Shown piece after piece: positions 27,640 through 36,248 of a DNA stretch of 64,000 nt. How positions within the stretch are numbered: position 1 is the stretch's first letter; each line of letters opens with the position of its first letter. The DNA lies in assembly GCF_003390325.1 (NCBI RefSeq), contig NZ_QUOK01000011.1, positions 118,399-182,398 on the forward strand, given 5' to 3'. The notes under the pieces are model-generated. The model was not told the DNA's origin. It ran no database searches and saw only the letters and a program-made list of their open reading frames with translations. This stretch comes from Rhodohalobacter sp. SW132 (lineage in GTDB: Bacteria > Bacteroidota > Rhodothermia > Balneolales > Balneolaceae). The position numbers and the translations under genes are program-made.

Positions 27640-27820
27640 AAAATTATGTATCTATAAAGTAATCATTCAATTTTAAATTCTAATATTGTATGTTTGAACA
27701 GTAATAATATTTCATATACGTTAGGTTTCATTTTTTTAGAAAAATCAGCTCACCAAAATTTAAGTTTCTTCATCTGCCGTCGATAAATCAGATCGTTATA
27801 TACCCCCATTTGACAATATC

Positions 27821-30025
27821 ATGGATTCCCTACAAAAGTCACTACTTAAAGGACTTTTCCTTGCACTGTGTCTAACCTCAGCGCCCATAATTCTATACGG
27901 GCAGCTATCCCCTGTTGATCAACCGGAAATCAATTTTGACTATTCTGTTGAGGAGAGAGCTACAATAGATTCCCTGGAGGCATTTATTGAGGACCTCCTG
28001 ATGAAAAACAGACTTACTGATGCCCATGAATGGTCACATAAAGGTCTGAGAATGGCCCGAAAGATAGGTTACAGGGAGGGAGAGTTTCGTGTAGCGCTTC
28101 AAATGGCAAGCCAGTTCCTCGATCGGAATATGATCGACTCCACTCTTTACTATTCTGAGTTTGCCCTCGAAATTGCCGATTCAGATTATGAACAAAAGCA
28201 GGCACTCAATAGTCTCGCCAATGGCTATGCAAAATCCGGTCGCAGTATTATAGCAATTGATCTTTATGAACAGGTACTCTCTATTGCCGATTCGCTTCGG
28301 AGTGATCAATACACGGTTGGGGTGATGATGAACCTGGCAACAGCGTATGCTCTGCTGGGCGAGAATAACGAAGCGCTGCAATACTACCTGGAAGCTCTTG
28401 ATCGGTCCGAAGAAATGGAGAATTACGAGTTTATAGCACTTATCACCAACAACCTTGGCCAAAGATTTTCGGAAATGGAAAATGCTGAGCAATCAGAATT
28501 TTATCTCAAACGCTCACTCGATGTAAGTGAAGAACATCAGATTATTTCAAACCTGGTTCGTGTGCACCTTAATCTTGGCAACTTGTACCTGGACCTTGAG
28601 CGCTTCGATGAAGCAGAAGAGTCTTATCAAACAGCCTTAAATTATCATCAGTCCAGCGGAAATGAACCGGGTAAAATCCAGGTTTTGTATAACCTTGGAA
28701 GATTATTTGCTGCAAAAAGCGAATATTCCACCGCACGTGAACATTTTGAAAATGCCCTGGAATCCAGCCAAAAAATAAATCTTCAGCTTGGACTTTATTA
28801 CAGTACCAGCGGCCTTGGCGATCTTGAGAAAACCCGCGGAAATTATGAAAGAGCAATAGAATGGTATCTCGAAACCCTGGAACTCTCAGATCAGTTTGAT
28901 AACCAGTCCCATAAACTTTCTGCCTACAATAATATCTACCAGGTTTATAAACAATCTGGCAATAATTCGCAGGCGCTGGAATGGCTCGAACGCCATAATG
29001 AACTGAACGAAGAGATTCGATCAACTGAAAAAGACAGGATTACGGCACAATACGAAACCAAATTCAATCTGCGCCAGGCTGAACAGGAAAAGCAGATTAT
29101 CCAGGCACAGCAAGAGCAGCAACAGGCAGAACTCGAGCAGCAACGCTGGATTATTGTAACCGCATTGGTTGGTATCACATTCCTGTTGATTGCCGGGGCT
29201 GTACTCATCAGGGTCAACCGTAAACGTAAAACTGCGAATCTTAAGCTCATCGAAACCAACGAAAGCCTTAAGCAGTTAAACAGAACCGTTCAGAAACAGA
29301 AGGAAGAGCTGGAACGGCTGAACAACATCAAAACAAAACTGTTTGCAATCATTGCCCACGATCTGCGCGCACCATTAAGTTCACTTCAAAGTCTTCTTTA
29401 CCTTCTGCGAGAGCATGATCTGTCGGAAGAAGAAACTCATAAACTAACGTCCAATCTCGAAAAAAATATGCTGGAAAATTCCAGTATGATGGATAATCTC
29501 CTGGGATGGGCTAAGTCTCAAATGAATGGAATTAATCTTGATAAGCGTGTTTTTGACCTAAAACTTTGTGTGGAATCTGTTTTGGATCAGTTTAAACTGC
29601 AGGCTGAAAACAAAAATATTACGCTGAATGTTGATGTCCCCGAAAATTCAAATATCTATGCTGATTACGATTTGATGAAGCTCGTGCTGCGAAACCTGAT
29701 TGCCAACGCTATAAAATTTAGTTACAACGATACTGAAATTCGCATCTTATCTGAAAAAAGAGACGACAACACATACAGAGTATCCGTTAGCGACAGCGGT
29801 ACGGGAATAGCCGAAGAAAACCGCGCAAAAATCTTTACGGATGAATATTTCACCAGCCAGGGAACAAACCGGGAAAAAGGGACCGGCCTTGGTCTGAATC
29901 TCTGTAAAGAGTATGTTGAAAAACATGGTGGTGAAATATGGTTTGAAACCGAAAAGGATGGCGGCACAACTTTTCATTTCACCATAGCTGCCAAAATGAA
30001 TTCTGAGGAACTGGTAAACGCCTGA
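27821..30025 (+). CDS. TPR-repeat sensor histidine kinase
   Basis: 734 residues. A signal peptide (to about 28) leads to a periplasmic sensor of tetratricopeptide repeats (about 40-400; for example LNLGNLYLDLERFDEAEESY). A Gln/Glu-rich coiled coil precedes one transmembrane helix (about 443-465). After a second coiled coil comes HisKA with FAIIAHDLRAPL, the phosphorylated His being residue 513, then HATPase_c with LRNLIANAIKFS (N box), SDSGTGI (G1) and GTGLGLNLCKEY (G2). All motifs needed for activity are present. No response regulator lies next to it, so its partner is encoded elsewhere. The signal sensed is unknown. The type is common in Bacteroidota. Confidence 0.93.
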   Translation: MDSLQKSLLKGLFLALCLTSAPIILYGQLSPVDQPEINFDYSVEERATIDSLEAFIEDLLMKNRLTDAHEWSHKGLRMARKIGYREGEFRVALQMASQFLDRNMIDSTLYYSEFALEIADSDYEQKQALNSLANGYAKSGRSIIAIDLYEQVLSIADSLRSDQYTVGVMMNLATAYALLGENNEALQYYLEALDRSEEMENYEFIALITNNLGQRFSEMENAEQSEFYLKRSLDVSEEHQIISNLVRVHLNLGNLYLDLERFDEAEESYQTALNYHQSSGNEPGKIQVLYNLGRLFAAKSEYSTAREHFENALESSQKINLQLGLYYSTSGLGDLEKTRGNYERAIEWYLETLELSDQFDNQSHKLSAYNNIYQVYKQSGNNSQALEWLERHNELNEEIRSTEKDRITAQYETKFNLRQAEQEKQIIQAQQEQQQAELEQQRWIIVTALVGITFLLIAGAVLIRVNRKRKTANLKLIETNESLKQLNRTVQKQKEELERLNNIKTKLFAIIAHDLRAPLSSLQSLLYLLREHDLSEEETHKLTSNLEKNMLENSSMMDNLLGWAKSQMNGINLDKRVFDLKLCVESVLDQFKLQAENKNITLNVDVPENSNIYADYDLMKLVLRNLIANAIKFSYNDTEIRILSEKRDDNTYRVSVSDSGTGIAEENRAKIFTDEYFTSQGTNREKGTGLGLNLCKEYVEKHGGEIWFETEKDGGTTFHFTIAAKMNSEELVNA

Positions 30026-30185
30026 CACTTCCTGGTTCGTGATTTACCGTCAACTCAATCCACCTGATTTTCCTCTGCTCCGGGTTTCTCCATCTCTATC
30101 CGATTAAACCTGCGGACTGACTCTGCTCTCATGCACTTTTTTTGTATCTTCCCTGCTCAAAAGCATACACAAAAAAAGCATTTAT

Positions 30186-32900
30186 ATGTCTTCCAGGCTA
30201 CTACGAATTATTCTGCTGATTTTAATCCCAATAATCCTGCTCTCCATATCTTCAAGCTGGATTTTAGAAGTTTTATGGTTATCTGAACTTGGGTATTCCC
30301 AAATTTTCTGGACACTCAAAACCACCCAGATTATTCTTATTGTCGCTGCTTTTTTGATTGTGGGCAGCTACCTGGTCCCAAATTTCAGATATCTCGCGGA
30401 TCAGCTTAAACAGGTAAGCTTTTCGGGAACACCCCTTCAGGGAGTCGATTTTGACATTCACAGCCCGAATCAGCAAAAACGAATCAAACAGTTTTTTACG
30501 ATTGCCGCACTTGTCATTACCGCAATGTTCGCCTTTGGGTTTTATATCCGATGGGATGAATCCCTGCAGTTTGTGTGGAATGTGCCATTTGGTGAAACTG
30601 ATCCTCTTTTTGGACGGGATATTGGGTTTTACATGTTTCAGCTCCCCTTCTGGGAACTTATTCAGACGTCAATGCTTATCCTCACCTTTCTGACCACAGC
30701 AATCCTGGCTGTTATCTATCTGTTTTCAGGACTGCTTGGCATGCAGCCGGGCCAGGGTTTTACGGCATCAAAACCGGTTTTGAATCACCTCAAGTTAAAT
30801 GGTGGTCTCTGGTTACTGTTTCTCGCCTGGGGGTTTTATCTCGACCGATTTAACCTTTTGTACCGCTCCGACGGCATTGTATTTGGCGCTGGTTATACCG
30901 ACGTAATGGTTGAACTTCCAGCCATATGGATTCTTTTTGCGGTCACGCTCATTCTGGCACTCATGGTCCTCGCCAGCCGATGGATGAATTTTGGCAAAGC
31001 TCTGCCCGGCATGGCTATCCTCGGAGTCCTTGTTTTTGCAGGTGGTAAAATTGTAATGCCCGGCGTTATTCAGAATTTTAGTGTGAATCCCAATGAGCTG
31101 GAACTTGAAACGCCTTACCTTGAGAACAATATTCAAATGACAAGGCTCGCATTCGGGCTCGATAACGTACGCGAAATTGAGTACCAGGCTGATGATACTC
31201 TCACCTTAGCCGATATCCGTAATAACCAGGATGCCATCGACAACATCCGGCTTTGGGATCCCCGGCTGCTCATCCAAACTTACAAACAGCTTCAGGAGAT
31301 CCGTTCATACTATGAATTCTACTCCGTCGATAACGACCGATACACTGTAGATGGACAGACTACCCAGATGATGCTCTCCGCCCGGGAAATTGCCCGAACG
31401 CTGCCAAGCCAGTCTGATACCTGGGTGAACCGGCGTATGCAATACACTCACGGCTACGGACTCGCCATGAGCCCGGTCACCGAAACCACCCGCCAGGGAG
31501 AACCAAGGCTTGTTATACGTGATCTTCCTCCTGTGTACACCAGCCCGGATCTCAGAATTGATAACCCGGCCATCTATTACGGTGAAAACAGTACCGGGTA
31601 CTACATTGTAAATACAAATGTGGAAGAACTTCATTATCCCGCAGGCGATGAAAATGTTTATACACACTATTCCGGTCAGGGTGGAATTCAATTCACAAAT
31701 TTTTTCAGAAAACTGCTCTTTTCCTGGGAACTGGGTGATGTAAATATTCTTCTCTCGGATTACATCCATAATGAAAGCCGCCTGCAGATTTGGAGAAGTG
31801 TTCAGGAACGTATCCAGAGAATCACCCCGTTTCTTCAACTCGATAACGATCCGTATCTCGTAAAAAATAACGGTAAACTGTACTGGATCCAGGATGCCTA
31901 TACAACATCCAATCATTTTCCGTACTCCACGACCAAACGCGGTATTAACTATATCCGAAATTCCGTGAAAATTGTGGTTGATGCCTATGAAGGTAGTGTG
32001 GACTATTACATGGTTGATGAAAATGACCCGATCCTTCAGGTCTATTCATCTATATTCCCAGACCTGTTTAAACCTGTATCTGAGGTCCCCGAGGGTATGA
32101 ACGCACACTTTCGTTATCCTCAGGACTTGTTTGAAATTCAGATGGAAACCTTTAACCGGTATCACATGACCCGGCCGCAGGTTTTCTATAACCAGGAAGA
32201 TCTCTGGACACGGCCAAATGAGAAGTACGGCGGACGACAAATTCTGATGGAACCCTACTATGTTCTCGCACGCCTTCCGGAAGAGGAAGAGCTCGAATTT
32301 ATGCTCATCAGTCCCCTCACGCCCGAAAATCGTGACAATATGATCTCCTGGCTGGCTGCCAAATCAGATCCCGCAGAATACGGACAGCTTATCGTTTATA
32401 AACTCCCGAAAGACAGGCTGATTTATGGGCCGGCACAAATCGAAGCACGGATTGACCAGGATCCGGAAATTTCCCGTCAGATCGCACTTTGGGATCAGCG
32501 TGGGTCAAGCGTAATTCGGGGTAACCTGATGGTGATACCCATCGAAAACTCTTTCCTTTATGTTGAACCTGTGTTTCTATTAGCTGATGGAGTGGATATC
32601 CCTCAGCTTCAGCGGGTGATTGTAGCCATTGGGGATAATATTGCCATGCAGCCTACAATTGAAGGTGCCATGCTCGAACTTTTTGGTGATATCGCCGGTA
32701 TTCAGGCGCCACCGCTTGTTCAAACCATTGCTGATGCTGAGCTTACACAAGAGGAGATTGCGCTTCGTCAGGATCTTGAATCTGAAGAGATGAACCGGCT
32801 GCGTGAACTCTGGCAGGATATGCGCACAGCACTTGAAGAAGGCGACTGGACACGCTATGGCGAAATTCTCTCAGAAATGGATAGTTTAATTGATGGCTAA
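30186..32900 (+). CDS. UPF0182 family large membrane protein
   Basis: 904 residues. The first third has about seven transmembrane segments (for example 7-27, 47-66, 108-126, 157-182, 207-222, 250-268, 279-296). After that comes a large soluble domain with the family's typical YGENSTGYYIVNTN, SGQGGIQFTNFFRKLLF and QIWRSVQERIQRITPFLQLDNDPY. The length is normal for UPF0182. The function of the family is not known to me. The gene stands alone, with about 160 bp on the left and 300 bp on the right free of genes. Confidence 0.92.
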   Translation: MSSRLLRIILLILIPIILLSISSSWILEVLWLSELGYSQIFWTLKTTQIILIVAAFLIVGSYLVPNFRYLADQLKQVSFSGTPLQGVDFDIHSPNQQKRIKQFFTIAALVITAMFAFGFYIRWDESLQFVWNVPFGETDPLFGRDIGFYMFQLPFWELIQTSMLILTFLTTAILAVIYLFSGLLGMQPGQGFTASKPVLNHLKLNGGLWLLFLAWGFYLDRFNLLYRSDGIVFGAGYTDVMVELPAIWILFAVTLILALMVLASRWMNFGKALPGMAILGVLVFAGGKIVMPGVIQNFSVNPNELELETPYLENNIQMTRLAFGLDNVREIEYQADDTLTLADIRNNQDAIDNIRLWDPRLLIQTYKQLQEIRSYYEFYSVDNDRYTVDGQTTQMMLSAREIARTLPSQSDTWVNRRMQYTHGYGLAMSPVTETTRQGEPRLVIRDLPPVYTSPDLRIDNPAIYYGENSTGYYIVNTNVEELHYPAGDENVYTHYSGQGGIQFTNFFRKLLFSWELGDVNILLSDYIHNESRLQIWRSVQERIQRITPFLQLDNDPYLVKNNGKLYWIQDAYTTSNHFPYSTTKRGINYIRNSVKIVVDAYEGSVDYYMVDENDPILQVYSSIFPDLFKPVSEVPEGMNAHFRYPQDLFEIQMETFNRYHMTRPQVFYNQEDLWTRPNEKYGGRQILMEPYYVLARLPEEEELEFMLISPLTPENRDNMISWLAAKSDPAEYGQLIVYKLPKDRLIYGPAQIEARIDQDPEISRQIALWDQRGSSVIRGNLMVIPIENSFLYVEPVFLLADGVDIPQLQRVIVAIGDNIAMQPTIEGAMLELFGDIAGIQAPPLVQTIADAELTQEEIALRQDLESEEMNRLRELWQDMRTALEEGDWTRYGEILSEMDSLIDG

Positions 32901-33203
32901 ATTCATAACTTTTTATCAATATTGAATTCTTCAAGGAGTGTCCCCCTGAGAAGGTAATGGCACTAACATAATCCAAATTTATAATTCTTTTCCTGGTACT
33001 TTTGAACGGGCAATGGGGGATAAACTTTTGTGCTTATGAATCAATTTTAGAATTTAGTGGATTATGGTAGTCATCCCCCTTTTCACTCCGTTCGCTTTCT
33101 ATTAAATTGAATGGAGCCCTTTTTAAAATCAACTTTAGCAAAGTCGGTTTGAGTTTGGTTTATGACTTAATTTTATCATATTTCCTGAAAAATATTTCGG
33201 GAT
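32901..33203. other. Intergenic stretch without recognisable feature
   Basis: 303 bp between the UPF0182 gene and the deacetylase. GGGGGAT (33015-33021) and ATCCCCC (33073-33079) could pair, but the 51-nt loop makes this weak. No RNA gene, terminator or remnant ORF was seen. Confidence 0.4.
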
Positions 33204-33920
33204 ATGATTTACTTCATCACATTCATAATTATCGGTATGACCACCGCATCCCCGATCGAACTATCTGAAGTGGATACAACAGACCGTAAATCAGGATATT
33301 ATATTGACAGTACTTCCTGGAAAATTAAGTCTTCCAGCTCCAACTCTGCCGAAAAGATTGCTTTAATAACCATCGATGATGGTCCCAAAGCATATACAAC
33401 CCCGGTTTTTTTGGATCTGCTCGATGAGTTCAACGCAAAAGCGCTCTTCTTTATTAATGGATACCTGGCTGAACCTCTCCCCTGGGTAGTCCGCCAGATT
33501 TTAGACCGTGGACACAAAGTTGGCAATCACTCCTGGAGTCACGCCCGTTTTACCGAAATATCTTCCGAGGAGGTTGAATATGAAATTACGAGTCTGAATA
33601 ACTGGCTTGAATCGGAACTGAATTACCAATCCGGATTTTTCCGTGCTCCATACGGAGTACATACACCTGACTCTTTTTCAGTTCTTGAACAAACCGGCCT
33701 TCAAAATGTAGGATGGTCTGTAAATAGTTACGACTGGCAATATCCCGATCGTGAGGATACACTCAGCCGCGATGCTAAAGAAATTGCAGATCGCACACTA
33801 AAATCGATGAAAGAAGGGAACATCATCCTTCTGCATGATCGTGCAGTGAGTGCAAAAGCGTTGCGGATTATACTTGAAGAACTTAGCTCCAGGGGATACC
33901 GATTTGTCCTGCCAGATTGA
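33204..33920 (+). CDS. Polysaccharide deacetylase (NodB homology, CE4)
   Basis: 238 residues with a short hydrophobic N-terminus (MIYFITFIIIGMTTA), probably a signal peptide. NodB motifs are complete: TIDDGP (Asp 58 and Asp 59), HSWSH (His 109 and His 113) for the metal, RAPYG, the SVNSYDWQYPD motif, and LLHD near the end. It removes acetyl groups from N-acetylated glycans, probably peptidoglycan or an exopolysaccharide, in the periplasm. It precedes the mscS-type gene by 99 bp on the same strand; a functional link is not evident. Confidence 0.93.
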   Translation: MIYFITFIIIGMTTASPIELSEVDTTDRKSGYYIDSTSWKIKSSSSNSAEKIALITIDDGPKAYTTPVFLDLLDEFNAKALFFINGYLAEPLPWVVRQILDRGHKVGNHSWSHARFTEISSEEVEYEITSLNNWLESELNYQSGFFRAPYGVHTPDSFSVLEQTGLQNVGWSVNSYDWQYPDREDTLSRDAKEIADRTLKSMKEGNIILLHDRAVSAKALRIILEELSSRGYRFVLPD

Positions 33921-34019
33921 TTCAGGATCTGCGAGATTAAATTTAATGATTCCGTTTTAATACCCTCTCGATTATTGCCTATTTTCTGAGCGCACCAGAG
34001 CCCTAACATTTTTCTTAAA

Positions 34020-35159
34020 ATGGACCTACTTTCAAATTCAGCCGATATTGTATTCGCCGGTAATGAGCTATGGCGAATTATTGTATTGATTACAGTTCTT
34101 GCCCTATCATTCTTCTTTGGAAAAATTTCAAAGTTCACGCTTACGCGCCTTGAGAGTAAACTGGAAGCTTCAAACCGAAAGCTTGCTGCAGTTGCTGCCC
34201 GTGCCGCCTCTATATCCGTAACCTTTCTGTTTTTCTCGTTTGGCCTCACGATCGCATTCTCATTTCTAAATATACCCGATGGCTTTGAAAGTTTGCTCAA
34301 CACGGTATTGGAACTGCTGATCATACTGGCAATCGGTCACTTTTTCTACCGGCAAGTAGATGTGATTGATCAATGGCTGAAGAGGTTCTCTTCCGATGAG
34401 TCAATAAACATTGATGACATGCTCATCCCGATTGTGGGTAAATCGATCCGGGTTGCGGTTGTCATTCTCATTATGTTACAGGCAGCACAGTCTTTAAGTG
34501 ATCAGCCAATCACCAGTATTCTTGCCGGAATTGGTATCGGAGGCCTCGCACTCGGTCTTGCTGCTCAAGATACGATCCGGAATTTTTTCGGATCACTCAT
34601 GATTTTTGCCGATAAACCTTTCAATGTTGGTGAGCTCATCAACCTTGAAGACAAACTGGGAACCGTTTTAGAAGTCGGGGTTCGTACAACAAGGATTAAA
34701 ACCCTTGACGGACATATACTCACTATACCAAACGGTAATCTGGCAAACATGACCATCCACAATATTGGAAAGCGTCCATTTATTCGCCGTGTATTTGATC
34801 TAAACATAACCTACGATACTCCGCCAGAAAAAGTAGAAAAAGCGGTTGAGATCGTCAAAGACATCCTGAACGATCACGAGGGAATGGACCCCGAGCTGCC
34901 TCCACGCGTCTATTTCGATAATATGAACAGCGATTCACTGAATTTGAAAATTTTCTACTGGTTTCACCCCCCTGATTTTTGGGCATACATGGATTTTACA
35001 GAAATGGTAAATTCCCAAATTTTCAGCCGTTTCAATGAGGAAGGGATCGATTTCGCATTTCCAACACAGACCATACATCTCGCCGGAGATAAAAAACGCC
35101 CTCTCAATGTTGGAGTCAATAATCACGGGAAAACTGAGTCTGAGAACGAAAAAAAATAA
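34020..35159 (+). CDS. Small-conductance mechanosensitive channel, MscS family
   Basis: 379 residues. Four hydrophobic segments are seen at about 17-34, 57-79, 92-112 and 138-158. The pore-lining TM3 is the glycine/alanine-rich GIGIGGLALGLAAQDTIRNFFGS, followed by the beta domain (FNVGELINLEDKLGTVLEVG, TIPNGNLANMTIHN) and the C-terminal domain. It releases solutes on hypo-osmotic shock from the inner membrane. The tail after about 360 is polar and likely disordered. Confidence 0.95.
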   Translation: MDLLSNSADIVFAGNELWRIIVLITVLALSFFFGKISKFTLTRLESKLEASNRKLAAVAARAASISVTFLFFSFGLTIAFSFLNIPDGFESLLNTVLELLIILAIGHFFYRQVDVIDQWLKRFSSDESINIDDMLIPIVGKSIRVAVVILIMLQAAQSLSDQPITSILAGIGIGGLALGLAAQDTIRNFFGSLMIFADKPFNVGELINLEDKLGTVLEVGVRTTRIKTLDGHILTIPNGNLANMTIHNIGKRPFIRRVFDLNITYDTPPEKVEKAVEIVKDILNDHEGMDPELPPRVYFDNMNSDSLNLKIFYWFHPPDFWAYMDFTEMVNSQIFSRFNEEGIDFAFPTQTIHLAGDKKRPLNVGVNNHGKTESENEKK

Positions 35160-35375
35160 GCAGAAACCTTCTGAATAAGATATCAGGGAATGTATCATTT
35201 CAGTTAAATTTTTTATCAATTTTATTTTTTTGCATTAATAAATTTTTCTTTATATATCTCCTTCAGAGCAAATCGATGATAATATAATCCAAAACAGCAC
35301 TTCTGTCACTCAGAAATAAATACAGTATCCTGATTAAAAAAGCGGTGATGAAAGGGTTTTAATTGAAGGAGAGCC

Positions 35376-35855
35376 ATGAATTCCCATAAAGAGTTAGATA
35401 ACCACGTCGTTCGCCTTGCCAAACAAATGAGGCAATCAGCGCAAAATCTGCCGGATCCGGATGAGGCATCCGATTTTGAATCTCATAGCCTCCCCGATGA
35501 AATTAAAATGTTTGCCGGAGTTGAGCGATATCTGCATGGTACAGCGCGTCCAATCAGTAAAATCACCGGAATCAATCCTCAATCGTTTCCACCGCTTAAA
35601 AAACTGAATGACGCTCAGGCTGCTTTTCTCCTTGACGAAATGATAAAACTGCTGAAAGCCTATCATTTTTATCCTGATTTCCCGAAACATCTGCCCGACC
35701 ACATCCGGTACAACCTTCTTCGTGATAATTGGAATGCAGAGATGGTGTACACCGGGGAGGGTCACTCTCATATTGAATTTTGCACCTACAACCCGGATGA
35801 ATGTCCGTTTCCGGGCGAATTTTGCCAGTGCAAAAATTATGACTCTGGTATTTGA
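35376..35855 (+). CDS. Small cytosolic protein of unknown function with C-terminal Cys cluster
   Basis: 159 residues, no signal peptide or membrane segment. A good Shine-Dalgarno (GAAGGAGAG) lies 3-4 nt before ATG, which fixes the start. The middle is helical and charged; the last 35 residues carry four cysteines in the order FCTYNPDECPFPGEFCQC, together with HSHIEF, a pattern that could bind a metal ion. I cannot name the family. It marks the left edge of the AT-rich defence island, and its own base composition looks like the normal chromosome. Confidence 0.8.
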   Translation: MNSHKELDNHVVRLAKQMRQSAQNLPDPDEASDFESHSLPDEIKMFAGVERYLHGTARPISKITGINPQSFPPLKKLNDAQAAFLLDEMIKLLKAYHFYPDFPKHLPDHIRYNLLRDNWNAEMVYTGEGHSHIEFCTYNPDECPFPGEFCQCKNYDSGI

Positions 35856-36248
35856 TGCTGCTTTTCGCGTACTTGTTGTGATAGGTAAATCGCACCAACT
35901 TCTGAGAACTCGCCATTATAATAAATCTAATGATTCCCGGGCACATACAGTAAGTATACATGGCGCAACTCTTCTCTTAACTCTTCCTGATTTTTTTACG
36001 AGAAAAATGCGCCAATGTGATGTGTCCACTTTCATAATACAAGGAGATTAACTGGCGATTTCAGTCATTTGTTGCCTCTCATGTAAGGAACAAACATGAT
36101 CTGGAAAGAACTGAAGTCTTTGAAATATTAAACAAAAAAATTAAAGAAAAGAATGGAAGATGCTTACGGGGATTGGTACAGTGATACTGGCTTTGATTAC
36201 TTTAGGAAAAATTAGATAAATATGTGCCATTTGAATATAAAAAATAAT
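35856..36248. other. Gene-poor junction with possible gene remnants
   Basis: 393 bp between the Cys-cluster gene and the protease gene. No intact gene. A rightward frame open from 36040 to about 36180 reads FQSFVASHVRNKHDLERTEV followed by charged helical sequence, with no ATG; the next frame begins with ATG 36153 and encodes a 20-residue end with GDWYSDTGFDYF. Together they look like a frameshifted fragment of a lost gene, but I cannot name it. This is the left edge of the AT-rich island. Confidence 0.3.

Noticed and set aside
32901..33203. Hairpin from GGGGGAT and ATCCCCC
   Set aside because: Only 7 bp with a 51-nt loop and no T-tract; likely chance.
35722..36051. Plus-strand frame of 109 codons after the Cys-cluster gene
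   Set aside because: Its first part overlaps that gene in another frame, it lacks a ribosome-binding site, and the rest has unnatural composition.
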